Made by a program: the position numbers and the translations under genes | Shown: piece after piece, positions 42,925 to 51,968 of the stretch | Numbering within the stretch: position 1 is the stretch's first letter | How the letters are laid out: each line of letters starts with the position of its first letter | Origin: Paenibacillus barcinonensis | GTDB lineage: Bacteria > Bacillota > Bacilli > Paenibacillales > Paenibacillaceae | Direction of reading: 5' to 3' | DNA length: 64,000 nt | Assembly (NCBI RefSeq): GCF_003217495.1 | Contig: NZ_QJSW01000015.1 | Span: 76,241 to 140,240, forward strand | Notes under the pieces: generated by a model | Told to the model about the DNA's origin: nothing | Seen by the model: the letters and a program-made list of their open reading frames with translations, nothing else | Databases searched by the model: none

Positions 42925-43962
42925 ATGAAGTCTTTCAAATATCGTCTAGAGCAAAAAGAACCCCGTACCGGTCCCGGCGGCATTACCCGTGGTGCTTCGG
43001 TTCATGACTTTCCTGCCTCCATTGGCATTGCGGGTGTATCCATGCGCCTTGCGCCAGGCGGCATGCGAGAACTGCACTGGCATGCAAATGCGGCCGAGTG
43101 GGCCTATGTGATTAGCGGCTCCTGTCGCACAACGGTTATTCACCCGGACGGTCATTCGTATACGGATACCTTTGAACCCGGAGATGTATGGTATTTCCCG
43201 CGCGGTTATGGTCATTCGATTCAGGGACTGGGGCCAGATGAATGCCACTTTATTCTTATTTTTGACAATGGGGATTTCTCGGAGGATCACACGTTCAGCA
43301 TTACTGATTTTCTGACCCAGACACCAGACGCTGTTGTTGCTCAGAACCTCGGTATTACGTTAGAGCAGGCCGCCAAGCTCAATCAGGGTGAAGCCTATTT
43401 TGCCAAAGGCCCGGTGCCGGATGACAGCTCCTCTTCAGCGACTTATCGTCGTAACTCCGAGCTGACCACCCCTCACCGTTACCCGCTGCACGCCAAACAG
43501 CCACGCCGCGCACCAGGCGGCGGTACCCAACGTACGGTAACGGTGGAAGACTTCCCGATCTCCACAACGATGGCCGGATCACTAATTGAGCTGCAGCCAG
43601 GCGCACTGCGGGAGCTGCACTGGCATCCCAACGCGGATGAGTGGCAGTACTACATTAGCGGCAGTGCCGAAATGACGGTATTCCTCGCAGAAGGTCAGGC
43701 TGTCACCGAGCAGTTCGAAGCCGGGGATATCGGTTATGCTCCGATGGGAGCAGGTCACTATATCAAAAATACGGGCAAGGATGTCTGCCGTGTACTCATC
43801 GGCTTCAACAACGGGCATTATGAGGCGATTGATCTCAGTGAGTGGATCGCAGGAAATCCGGTGGACGTACTTTCTACGAATTTGGGCATAACTCGCGAGG
43901 AAGCTGAACAGCTTCCCGATGATACACTGTTTATTGCACCGGATAAGCACAAGACAAAATGA
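42925..43962 (+). CDS. oxdC: oxalate-decarboxylase-type bicupin
   Basis: The family converts oxalate to formate and CO2 with manganese. The 345-residue protein has two cupin domains, each with full metal ligands: HWHANAAEW (about 50-58) plus 'GYGHSIQG', and HWHPNADEW (about 232-240) plus 'GAGHYIKN'. The lid over the N-terminal site, SENST in Bacillus OxdC, reads SEDHT here (about 121-125). Its catalytic Glu is kept, but Asn-Ser is changed to Asp-His. The protein is about 40 residues shorter than OxdC at its N-terminus. Start 42925 has GAGGAGG at seven bases. No signal peptide. Related bicupins with other substrates exist, so oxalate specificity is not certain. Confidence 0.8.
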   Translation: MKSFKYRLEQKEPRTGPGGITRGASVHDFPASIGIAGVSMRLAPGGMRELHWHANAAEWAYVISGSCRTTVIHPDGHSYTDTFEPGDVWYFPRGYGHSIQGLGPDECHFILIFDNGDFSEDHTFSITDFLTQTPDAVVAQNLGITLEQAAKLNQGEAYFAKGPVPDDSSSSATYRRNSELTTPHRYPLHAKQPRRAPGGGTQRTVTVEDFPISTTMAGSLIELQPGALRELHWHPNADEWQYYISGSAEMTVFLAEGQAVTEQFEAGDIGYAPMGAGHYIKNTGKDVCRVLIGFNNGHYEAIDLSEWIAGNPVDVLSTNLGITREEAEQLPDDTLFIAPDKHKTK

Positions 43963-44036
43963 TGCCGGCAATAAGTAAACGCAGCAATACCTCTTCTGCG
44001 ACAATCGCTCCATGATGAGAACAAGGTAAGGCGAAG

Positions 44037-44078
44037 GAACGGTTGATTCCCGATCATACGGGGGTCAACCGTTCTTTT
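44037..44078 (+). terminator. terminator of the bicupin gene
   Basis: GAACGGTTGA (44037-44046) pairs with TCAACCGTTC (44065-44074), followed by TTTT. Confidence 0.85.
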
Positions 44079-44234
44079 CAATTTAATTCCACCAGATCAC
44101 ACTCGGTTTCATGTATACTTGAAAGGATAAGCCATGGCTCTGATTATCTTCAGATTGATCAAACGTATGCTTATTTACAGGAGTTGCAATGTGAGTTACT
44201 TGTAAAAATATGACCAGGGGAGGTGAAAATACAC

Positions 44235-44846
44235 ATGAAAAAATTACATATAATCTCCATCATGACCAGTTTCATTTTGCTCGGAGGGGCGCTTCTCTTT
44301 CCTGCTCCTCATGCCCATGCTGCCAAGGAAGAAATCTCTACATATTCAAATCAGGATGATATTTCGGACGAGAATCAGGCTGGTGAAGATTTAACAGAGG
44401 AGTCAGAGTCTGAGGCAGCAGATGAGTTTATTCAGGAACGAGCGGAATTAAAAGAATATCTTGATCAGATTTTTACTATCGAGCCATATGAGTCTAAAGC
44501 CTTTGATTCCTTGAGAAGTATGGATTCTGAAGCAACATCAGCGAATCGAAAATCGCTGTTTCTTAAATTTACGAATACGGTGATTCCGAATTATACCAAA
44601 TTCGTCTCCAAAGCAAAATTAATCAAGTCTAACAACCCAGAAATCAAAAAAATTCATGCCTCCTTTATCAAGGGAACTTATATGCAGCTTGAAGGTTATA
44701 TTCTCTACCAACAAGCCGTTTCCAAAAACAAAGTAAATTACACCATACTTCAAAAGGGTAATGCTAAAATTCAAGCCGCTGGTATTATAACAAACCAAGT
44801 TACTGAGTCACTGTACGCTTATGCTGTTAAAATTGGGTACGAGTAA
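44235..44846 (+). CDS. secreted helical protein, unknown (paralogue of 42066-42641)
   Basis: The 203-residue protein has a signal peptide (IISIMTSFILLGGALLF, cleavage after AHA, about residue 29), a longer Glu-rich linker than its paralogue, and the same helical domain with NRKSLF, IPNYTKFVS, 'IKKIHASFIKGTY' and 'QLEGYILYQQAVSKNKVN'. Start 44235 is chosen because the GTG at 44223 lies inside the GGGGAGGTG ribosome-binding site. Sequence identity with the other copy is limited outside the motifs, so the duplication is not recent. Function unknown. Confidence 0.75.
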   Translation: MKKLHIISIMTSFILLGGALLFPAPHAHAAKEEISTYSNQDDISDENQAGEDLTEESESEAADEFIQERAELKEYLDQIFTIEPYESKAFDSLRSMDSEATSANRKSLFLKFTNTVIPNYTKFVSKAKLIKSNNPEIKKIHASFIKGTYMQLEGYILYQQAVSKNKVNYTILQKGNAKIQAAGIITNQVTESLYAYAVKIGYE

Positions 44847-44866
44847 TCGCAATATGCATTCATTGC

Positions 44867-44914
44867 AAAAAAGCAACTATCCTTAACTAATCATTAGGGA
44901 ATGGTTGCTTTTTC
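44867..44914. terminator. bidirectional terminator between secreted protein and telA
   Basis: AAAAAGCAAC pairs with GTTGCTTTTT, with A and T runs outside on both strands. It serves the two convergent genes. Confidence 0.85.
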
Positions 44915-44934
44915 TTGTTATTCTTTTGAATGAA

Positions 44935-46074
44935 TCACAAGCCAAGCTTCTGGCCTTTTTCCAGCCGCTGAATCTGCTGTTCCCCGGATTCCGCCAGCTC
45001 ACGGAACTGACCAATCGTCTCCCGCATTCTTGGCAGAGCTTCCTGCTTGTAGACAGAGATCGAGTCGAGTGCGGACAGCACATCCGTAAACGCCTGCTTC
45101 ATCGTGTCCACCGAGATGCTGGCCTCGTAGGCCTGCTTCTGGATTGCGGTGCCTTGATCCTTGAGCATCTTGGAAGTACCGGCAATGAGATCATTGGTGG
45201 TACGATTCAGCAGTTCAATTTTCTGTAATACGATCTTCTGATTGTACAGCGCACTGGCAACGGTGACGGCGATCTTGAGGGCCGAGATGGTCACATTTTT
45301 CGCACGATCCACCCCGCGGATCAGCTCCTTGTTGTTACGGATGACCACTTCAATCGCCATGATGCCCTGTTGGTTCACGACCAGCATCTGTTGCAGATCC
45401 ATGACTCGCTGACGGAGCGGGAATAATACTTCCTCGGTGATAAAACGTACCTTCTCGGGGTCTTCGCCGCGAACCTTGGCTGCTTCAATCTGGCTATCAA
45501 TGGATTCATCCATCAGCATGCCCAGTTGAATCTCCTTCTGCAGCCGCTTGGTCAGCTCGCGCAGGTTCTGCTGCTCGATCTCCAGTGTGGTGTTGTCGTT
45601 GCGCAGCGTGGCGCGGCCCTTGTCGAGTGAAACGACAATATCGGCAATGACGGCGTCGGCTTTCTGATACTTCAGGAAATACGCGCGCAGCGGGTTGAAC
45701 AGCTTGCCCAGAAAGCCGGTTTTGGCAAAATCGACGACACTCGGGTCGAGATCCTTCAGTTGCATGTGCAGCTCGGTCAAGCCTTTGGCGACCTGACCGC
45801 CCTCGTCTCCGGTCTTGGACAGATGTCCAACGGAGACTTGAAGCAGCGCGTTTTTCTCCGAGGAGGATCGCATCGTGTTCATGCCAAAGCCGTCAATGGA
45901 TTGCAAAATTTCTTTACGCTTCTCCAGGGATTCCAGGTCCAGATTCATAATCATCTCTACATTGGAACTCGCTACCTGCTGCAGCTCCGCTACCTCGGCG
46001 GGCACGGGTTTGATCTCTTCCTCAATGACTTTCTGAATTTCTTTCTGGCTCGGGATCTCCATCGTAAATGACAT
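44935..46074 (-). CDS. telA: TelA-family toxic anion resistance protein
   Basis: The 379-residue cytosolic, largely helical protein shows the TelA/KlaA pattern throughout, for example 'FLGKLFNPLRAYFLKYQKADAVI' (FNPLRAYFLKYQK near 125), 'LRQRVMDLQQMLVVNQQG' (near 215) and 'LYNQKIVLQKIELLNRTTNDLI' (near 275). The family is named for tellurite resistance on plasmids, but chromosomal copies (Bacillus YaaN) accompany XpaC and act in envelope stress by an unclear mechanism. It lies 46 bases after the VWA protein gene, third in an operon led by an XpaC-like gene. Confidence 0.88.
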   Translation of the reverse strand: MSFTMEIPSQKEIQKVIEEEIKPVPAEVAELQQVASSNVEMIMNLDLESLEKRKEILQSIDGFGMNTMRSSSEKNALLQVSVGHLSKTGDEGGQVAKGLTELHMQLKDLDPSVVDFAKTGFLGKLFNPLRAYFLKYQKADAVIADIVVSLDKGRATLRNDNTTLEIEQQNLRELTKRLQKEIQLGMLMDESIDSQIEAAKVRGEDPEKVRFITEEVLFPLRQRVMDLQQMLVVNQQGIMAIEVVIRNNKELIRGVDRAKNVTISALKIAVTVASALYNQKIVLQKIELLNRTTNDLIAGTSKMLKDQGTAIQKQAYEASISVDTMKQAFTDVLSALDSISVYKQEALPRMRETIGQFRELAESGEQQIQRLEKGQKLGL

Positions 46075-46120
46075 CCGCTATTCCCCCTTTTCGTTATCAT
46101 TAACATCCATCCATGTGTGA

Positions 46121-47809
46121 TTACATCTGTACGTTGAACAGGTTTCCGATTTTGTAGACAACATCGTCGGTGTCCGCGTTAATGCTGGCTGCCTCGTTAA
46201 TGCTGGAGATGCTCTCCAGCGCTTTGATGTCGGCATTATATCCGATCGTATAGATCGGCACTTGATATGTCTGCACCAGATCCCGGATATCCTTCAATGT
46301 ATGGCCCTCGTTCGTCTCGCCATCACTCAGGACAAAAATCAGTGGTTTTACGTTAGGATTAGCGGCCTTATAGTCCTCCAGCATCTTCATCGCCACAACG
46401 ATGCCATCAAAAGTAGCTGTACCTCCGCCCGCCTGCAAGCTGTCCACCGTTCCCACAAACATGGATTGCTGATTCGTATCATACTTCGCAATCGGTAGGT
46501 TCACCGTCACTCCGCTGGAGTAGGACACAAGCCCGATACTGTTGTCGGCACCAAGATATTTCTGGCCTTTGCGGAGCGATTCCTTGAGTCGATTCAACGG
46601 CTCGCCGTCCATGCTTCCAGATACATCGGTGACAAATACAGCTGCAATCGGCTTGCTTCCGTTTTTCTTCTCTTTCCAGACCTTCTGTGCGGACAAGAGT
46701 GTGCCACCATCCACAGAGGCCAGCTCGGATTTGTAATCCTGCAGACCGTTAAAGCCGAACTCCTCCGCCTTCTTCTGATACTGGGCTTGTGTCACAAAGT
46801 CCGCAAACTTCTGGATGATCTCCTGTTTGTTCTGTGGCAGTTGACCCAGCGCATACAGCGGGCTGTCATGTCTTACGCCAAAAGGTGTGAACACATATCC
46901 GCTCTTGAGATCAGCTGTATTCACATACGTCTGGTATTCCAGCACAAAGGCGTCCAGTCTGCCTGACTTGGCTGCTTCGCGCATCTGAATAGTCGTGGAT
47001 GCAGTGAAAGGCACGTTGGCCTGGAATTTCTCAAAGCCCTGAATTGCCTTCTCGCCAAGCGGATTAGCGCTATCATACGTGTTCAATGCGGTTACAAGGA
47101 AGTTAAGCCCCGTAGAGCTGGCAAAAGGATCGGTATACCCCATCGCAAGCTCGTTGTTGGCAATAGCTTCGGTCACAGTTTTGACATTAACGGCACCGTA
47201 CGTGTTGACGAGCGCATCATATTTGGCTTTGGAGATCACGATCCCCGGCACATTGCCAACAAGCCGTTTGGAGATGAGCTTGGCTTTCACTCCGCTCGCT
47301 TCCACCATCGCACCCCACAGCTCATTAGATGGCGTGAAGGCATCAGGTACATATTTGCCGGACTTGATATAATCTGTCGCTGTACCCGAAGCGATGTTGC
47401 GAATTTTGACCGACACGGCTTTGCCGCCAATCGTGATGTTTGCTTGGTTAAATGCATTCCCTACCTCGGTCAACCAGCCATCGACTCCGCTGCCTGATTT
47501 CTCGGTAGATGAGAAGATCTCAACATAATCATTCGTGGTATTCTCCACGGTAATCTGGAATTTCGAAATGTCCGGCAACGATTCTGCCACATCCACCGGG
47601 TCCAGATCAATCTGTCCCTTGACGGGCTCAGCCGTGGCCGGTGCGATGTCCGCGTATAATTTGCCAAGCTCCTTACCTGCATTTTCAGTCGTGACCTGTG
47701 TGGACGTTTTACCAAAGTTGGATGTTAGCGTGATCCCGGCATAGACCAGACCAAACACCAGCACCAGCATGATGATGGATATGAAAAAAAACTTCCCCTT
47801 CTTCGCCAT
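46121..47809 (-). CDS. membrane-anchored protein: solute-binding-like domain plus VWA domain
   Basis: The 562-residue protein has one N-terminal membrane helix (about 9-28) and an extracellular region (about 75-375) resembling class II extracellular solute-binding proteins ('NEL', 'GYTDPFASSTGLNFL'). A von Willebrand A domain follows (about 385-560) with a complete metal site: DVSGS in 'FVTDVSGSMDG', Thr in 'GGGTATFDG' and Asp in 'LSDGETNEG'. Such VWA domains bind protein partners through a divalent metal. It sits between the XpaC-like and TelA genes (12 and 46 bases), which suggests one membrane assembly. Ligands unknown. Confidence 0.8.
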   Translation of the reverse strand: MAKKGKFFFISIIMLVLVFGLVYAGITLTSNFGKTSTQVTTENAGKELGKLYADIAPATAEPVKGQIDLDPVDVAESLPDISKFQITVENTTNDYVEIFSSTEKSGSGVDGWLTEVGNAFNQANITIGGKAVSVKIRNIASGTATDYIKSGKYVPDAFTPSNELWGAMVEASGVKAKLISKRLVGNVPGIVISKAKYDALVNTYGAVNVKTVTEAIANNELAMGYTDPFASSTGLNFLVTALNTYDSANPLGEKAIQGFEKFQANVPFTASTTIQMREAAKSGRLDAFVLEYQTYVNTADLKSGYVFTPFGVRHDSPLYALGQLPQNKQEIIQKFADFVTQAQYQKKAEEFGFNGLQDYKSELASVDGGTLLSAQKVWKEKKNGSKPIAAVFVTDVSGSMDGEPLNRLKESLRKGQKYLGADNSIGLVSYSSGVTVNLPIAKYDTNQQSMFVGTVDSLQAGGGTATFDGIVVAMKMLEDYKAANPNVKPLIFVLSDGETNEGHTLKDIRDLVQTYQVPIYTIGYNADIKALESISSINEAASINADTDDVVYKIGNLFNVQM

Positions 47810-47821
47810 ACGTTCATCCCC

Positions 47822-48559
47822 TCACTGTCTATATAATTTGGTGTGCTTGATTAACTGATCAATCTCCTGCATACAAGGCATCTCTTCGATATCTCCAGCT
47901 TCAAAGCTGTCCAGACGTGAAATCTCCAGCAGCAGCTGGTCCAGCTTGAGCAAAATTTCTTCATTGGTGTGCAGTGAAGTTTTGACGTAAGTCAGATAAT
48001 CGTTATACACTTTCGTTTTTTCCTGAAACAGCTTCTGCGGCAGATTCACCGATTTGGATTTCATCATGCTGGCATAATCGGCTTCATCAAATACATTCAG
48101 GCGGTTCAAGATGCTGCGAATGTTCAGATACAGCAGCTTCTCCACCTCCTCGGTGACGGAGGCAAATTTCTTGAAGCTCAGCTCGCCGGGATCAAACCGT
48201 TGATGGAGCACATTCATCAGGGTCTCTTTTTTCTTTTTCATCCGGCTCAGCTGAGACAGACCCAGTGTAATATCCTCTTCAAGCACTTTGATGCGTCTGT
48301 AAAAAGATAGCGCCTCGACGTAATCTTCATGGGTCTCGATCTGTCTCACGGGTAAAACAACTGGCTGCTTGAACAGCAACGTGTAGCTGCCATAGAACAG
48401 CGCCAACACGCTGCCAAACAGCAAGGTTACGGAAAGGGCTGTCTGGAACGCACTCTCGCCAAATCCCAATCCGACAAAACCTGGAGAGAAGGCCAGCACG
48501 TTCGCTGCCACAATGCCGAGGATGAGTCCAAAAAATTGTATGTACCTGGTCATGGTCAA
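47822..48559 (-). CDS. xpaC: XpaC-like membrane protein
   Basis: The 245-residue protein has two N-terminal membrane helices (about 5-28 and 36-60) and a helical cytoplasmic part with 'RRIKVLEEDITLGLSQL' and 'FASVTEEVEKLLYLNI', as in XpaC (once named for 5-bromo-4-chloroindolyl phosphate hydrolysis). In Bacillus, xpaC precedes yaaN, a telA homologue; here a VWA gene is inserted between them. The TTG at 48559 has AAGGAGGT seven bases upstream; ATG 48553 is 13 bases away, so TTG is preferred. It leads the three-gene operon. Molecular function unknown. Confidence 0.75.
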   Translation of the reverse strand: MTMTRYIQFFGLILGIVAANVLAFSPGFVGLGFGESAFQTALSVTLLFGSVLALFYGSYTLLFKQPVVLPVRQIETHEDYVEALSFYRRIKVLEEDITLGLSQLSRMKKKKETLMNVLHQRFDPGELSFKKFASVTEEVEKLLYLNIRSILNRLNVFDEADYASMMKSKSVNLPQKLFQEKTKVYNDYLTYVKTSLHTNEEILLKLDQLLLEISRLDSFEAGDIEEMPCMQEIDQLIKHTKLYRQ

Positions 48560-49239
48560 TCATCCGACCTCCTTTCATGTTAGATATTAGCATTTCATCT
48601 TATATATCCCTTGTTCCTCATCTTCTCATTGTACATGATGTGAGCGCTCTCAGGTGGATAGGATTGGAAATTAAGCTACAAATCTTGATTCTTGCAAGCA
48701 GGGTAGAATGTGGAAGATGGAAGCATGTTGTATGTCATGCAGGATGGAATCGTTATCAACAAAAGGTGGATATGTATACCCTAATATACGTGCCTTGGGC
48801 TTATCCCATTATCTTTTTCAGGGACAACGCAGAACAGGCCTTGCAAATTGCGGGTTAGAATGATTGCAGAACCCTTGTGAACTTAACGGCACGGCAGAAG
48901 TGCCGAGTACATACGATTATTCGGTAATACGTGGAAGGCCGAAATTCGTGTCATTTTTTATATAAGACTTATCGCTGTAGCTCAGGGCAAGTCCAAGTGC
49001 AAGAAGAATTTGAGCCAGACTTCGAGTCACATATCGTTGTACATAGTGGGATGTCTAATGATGCAACACACAGGGTATGTATTCCCCCAATACCCCATGC
49101 GAAAGAGACGAAAAGGCGCACTACCTCCCCTTTCGTCTTTTGCAGCCTGGATAGATCTCGCGCATTTCGCCTTTGTGCGCGTTGATGGATAGATATTTTA
49201 ATATGACGCTATCGGGTACATTTCAGCTCATCTCAACAT
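48560..49239. other. gene-free region
   Basis: About 680 bases without a supportable gene; the short frames lack start sites. There is a CGGCAC/GTGCCG mini-hairpin near 48890-48907. A terminator-like hairpin near 49105-49141 (AGACGAAAAGG against CCCTTTCGTCT, then TTT) is not tied to any gene, possibly a leftover of a lost one. Confidence 0.5.
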
Positions 49240-49384
49240 GTAACGATCCTGAGAAACGTTATTTCAACATTTGAGGTGTGATTTCGTTGATTTTTTCCCC
49301 TTTCGGCCCAAATAGCGTCGCTGGGGATCGTCAGATTTCTCAACGGGCCTGATACGCCCAAATAAGGTCTGTACGGATCGTAAG
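49240..49384. repeat. dispersed palindromic repeat, copy 2 (three arms)
   Basis: Left arm GTAACGATCCTGAGAAACGT (49240-49259, continuing TATTT). Two right arms follow: around 49310-49333 (reverse complement TGACGATCCCCAGCGACGCT, then ATTT) and 49359-49384 (reverse complement TTACGATCCGTACAGACCTT, then ATTT). The arms match those at 25090-25185 and 62649-62844. Confidence 0.7.
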
Positions 49385-49430
49385 AGCTTCAAGTGTCGCT
49401 CAAGCCACCTAACAGGACTACGCCCAGAAA

Positions 49431-51764
49431 TTATTCCATCGTGATCACGTTCAAACCCTTCGGTCTGCTCCGCATTGTGCGCACCTCTGTTACTTTCCCG
49501 GCGCAGCCGTTGTCACCGATTGCCCTGAATGTTACCGTCACATGTTCCTTGCCTCGGGTAACCTCCTCCGGGATATCATAAGCCGCATAGAATGCCTCAC
49601 CGATCTTGTTCATATGAATGCGCTGCTCACCCACAACGACATCTTCCACCAAAATGCTGAAAACCCTCTCGTACCGCACCCCTTCACGCTCAAAATGCAG
49701 ATAATCCCCGCCCCAATAGGCTGCGCACAAGACATTCACAGCGACCGGGTCTACAGCCAGACGATAACTGAACGCCGCGTTCTTCACACCGTATGCCTCA
49801 CGCCACATATACAGCTTGTTGCGACCGTTTGTGCTTGAGCCGTTATAATGCTCTCCAAGGCAGTTGCTCGCAAGCTGATGCCCGATCTCATCCTGCTGTC
49901 CATCCGGCTGCACGCTGTCGATGGTCATGTCGTTCAATGCTTTTTCCACCGCGTCGCCTTCATCATTCAGCGGCCAATACACGGTGTAGAACTCATGATG
50001 CACATCATAGAACGGGATCAGCCTCACCGCTTCACCGGTGGATGTTACTTCCTCGCTCACCTCAAACATAAGCTTGCCCGCATCGACAACCCTGATCCAT
50101 CTACGCACATCCTCTTCCTCGGTGCGAATTACGGGAACACTGGCCGTCTTCGGATTCAATGCGGTTTCGTCGATAATCGTATCCTCGGGAAGCCCTTCAC
50201 TGCCAAGCGCACCAGCAAGCACAATCGGGCCATACAGGAACGCTACCTTGTGAGCATCATCCCTGGCTGTATATTGACGCAGCGCCATGGGTAGCGTGAT
50301 CGTGATGACATCTCCCGCGGTCCAGATGCGGTCGATGGACAGATAGCCGGGTTCGAGCCGGGTGTATGGCTCACCCGCATCACCGTTAACGGTTGCCGTC
50401 ATCGGCTCCTGAAGCCAGGACGGTACGCGTAATCTGAGATGAGCCGAGGCGCTGCCTTCGGTGATCGTCAGGGTTACTTTTTCCGAATAAGGGAAGTCGG
50501 TTTGCAGCTTTAAGGTCAACCCCTGTGATGCCCAGTCCAGCTCCGACGCCATGTACAGGTTCACATACAGGTCTCGCTCATGCTCATAATAGATGGCCTC
50601 CGCATATTTGCCTGGGTTCTCCATACCTGACCCTGTGCAGCACCACCAAGCGGTATCACGTGTGCCGTAAATTTTGTAGTGGCCCTGGAGGGTGGAGGCA
50701 AAGTACGTTTTGTTTCCCGTATCCGGGTCCTGCGTGCCGAGAATGTGGTTATAGATCGCGTTCTCATAATAGTCCATGTAGGCACTGTCCGGGCTCCACG
50801 CAAATAGCTGCTTCGTCAGATGCATCATGTTGTGGGTACAGCAGCTCTCCCCGGTTTTGATGCCAAGGCTCTCCATGCCCTTCGCTTCGTAATGCTCCGA
50901 TATACTCGTTGCACCAAATACATAAGAACGATGCTTCACCGTCGTATCCCAGAAAAATTGAGCCGCTGTCCGATACTTCGTCTGTACAGGGTCCTGATTG
51001 TAAATTTCAGCCGCACCGATGACTTTCGGAATCTGGGTGTTGGCATGCCGACCCTGCAGCTCATCCCGCTCCTTCTCCAGCGGCTCCAGTATGAGTTGAT
51101 GCGTAAACTGATGAGCAGCCTTCAAATAGGCTGGGGTTCCTGTTATCCCGTACAGCTGGGCAAACACTTCGTTCATCCCGCCATGCTCACATAGCAGCAT
51201 CGTCTGAATCTGCTCCTCGGTCATGGTGTTCAGCCCCTCCACTGCCCAATCCGCAAAACGTGTAACGACCTCCAGCGCCAGCCTGTTGCCTGTCATTTGG
51301 TAAGCATCAATCAGACCACGATAGATCTTGTGCACGCTATACCAGGGAACCCAGTATTCACCGATGTTGAAGCCTCCGATATGCTCCGCGCGAAACGCAA
51401 TGTGAAAAGCCTCCTCGGACAAACCGCCGATATATCCGCTCCCTGTAGCTTCTTGGATGGAAGCCAGCTCATTCACAGCGTAATCAAGCGTTTGCTTCAA
51501 TGTGACATTGCCCGTAGCCACGTAAGTCACTGCAAGCGCAGACATGTAGTGTCCCAGAGAATGACCGCTAATCGAGCGCGCCTCCCAGCCTGCATAACGT
51601 TCCTTACGCGGTGTTAACCCTTGTGCTTCATAACATGGAGCCAAGAAACGGTCGATGTCGAGCGATAACAAATAACGCTCCCCGGTATGCTGTGACGTTT
51701 GAAACGGACCCTCGAGCAAATGAACATGTGCGGGGCCCAGAAACCCTTTTTTCGTATTAATCAT
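49431..51764 (-). CDS. GH127 beta-L-arabinofuranosidase
   Basis: Releases beta-L-arabinofuranose from plant glycans or glycoproteins; cytosolic, as no signal peptide is seen. The 777-residue protein fits the family (DUF1680). It has an alpha/alpha-barrel N-terminal half with 'SGHSLGHYMSALA' (about 65-77), Glu residues in 'WVPWYSVHKIYRGLID', and zinc-site cysteines in GESCCTHN and WWCCTGSGMENP (about 350-410), in which one Cys acts as nucleophile and a Glu helps bind zinc. The C-terminal half is beta-sandwich. The divergent AraC-type regulator at 51969 probably controls it in response to the sugar. Confidence 0.88.
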   Translation of the reverse strand: MINTKKGFLGPAHVHLLEGPFQTSQHTGERYLLSLDIDRFLAPCYEAQGLTPRKERYAGWEARSISGHSLGHYMSALAVTYVATGNVTLKQTLDYAVNELASIQEATGSGYIGGLSEEAFHIAFRAEHIGGFNIGEYWVPWYSVHKIYRGLIDAYQMTGNRLALEVVTRFADWAVEGLNTMTEEQIQTMLLCEHGGMNEVFAQLYGITGTPAYLKAAHQFTHQLILEPLEKERDELQGRHANTQIPKVIGAAEIYNQDPVQTKYRTAAQFFWDTTVKHRSYVFGATSISEHYEAKGMESLGIKTGESCCTHNMMHLTKQLFAWSPDSAYMDYYENAIYNHILGTQDPDTGNKTYFASTLQGHYKIYGTRDTAWWCCTGSGMENPGKYAEAIYYEHERDLYVNLYMASELDWASQGLTLKLQTDFPYSEKVTLTITEGSASAHLRLRVPSWLQEPMTATVNGDAGEPYTRLEPGYLSIDRIWTAGDVITITLPMALRQYTARDDAHKVAFLYGPIVLAGALGSEGLPEDTIIDETALNPKTASVPVIRTEEEDVRRWIRVVDAGKLMFEVSEEVTSTGEAVRLIPFYDVHHEFYTVYWPLNDEGDAVEKALNDMTIDSVQPDGQQDEIGHQLASNCLGEHYNGSSTNGRNKLYMWREAYGVKNAAFSYRLAVDPVAVNVLCAAYWGGDYLHFEREGVRYERVFSILVEDVVVGEQRIHMNKIGEAFYAAYDIPEEVTRGKEHVTVTFRAIGDNGCAGKVTEVRTMRSRPKGLNVITME

Positions 51765-51968
51765 GCGGCTCGCTCCTTTGAGATATGCATTATTTTTATC
51801 AAATGATCAGATCAGTCCATCTGCACACAAAGGGTAAAAATCCGTGATTCTTATCAGGTCATCTTTATCCTGAGCATCGAGACTCTAGCCTTGAATGTCC
51901 TCATATTATCAAATAAACTACAATTACATCAGACTCAGAATCCAAGAAAAGGTGGATAAATCCGTCCT

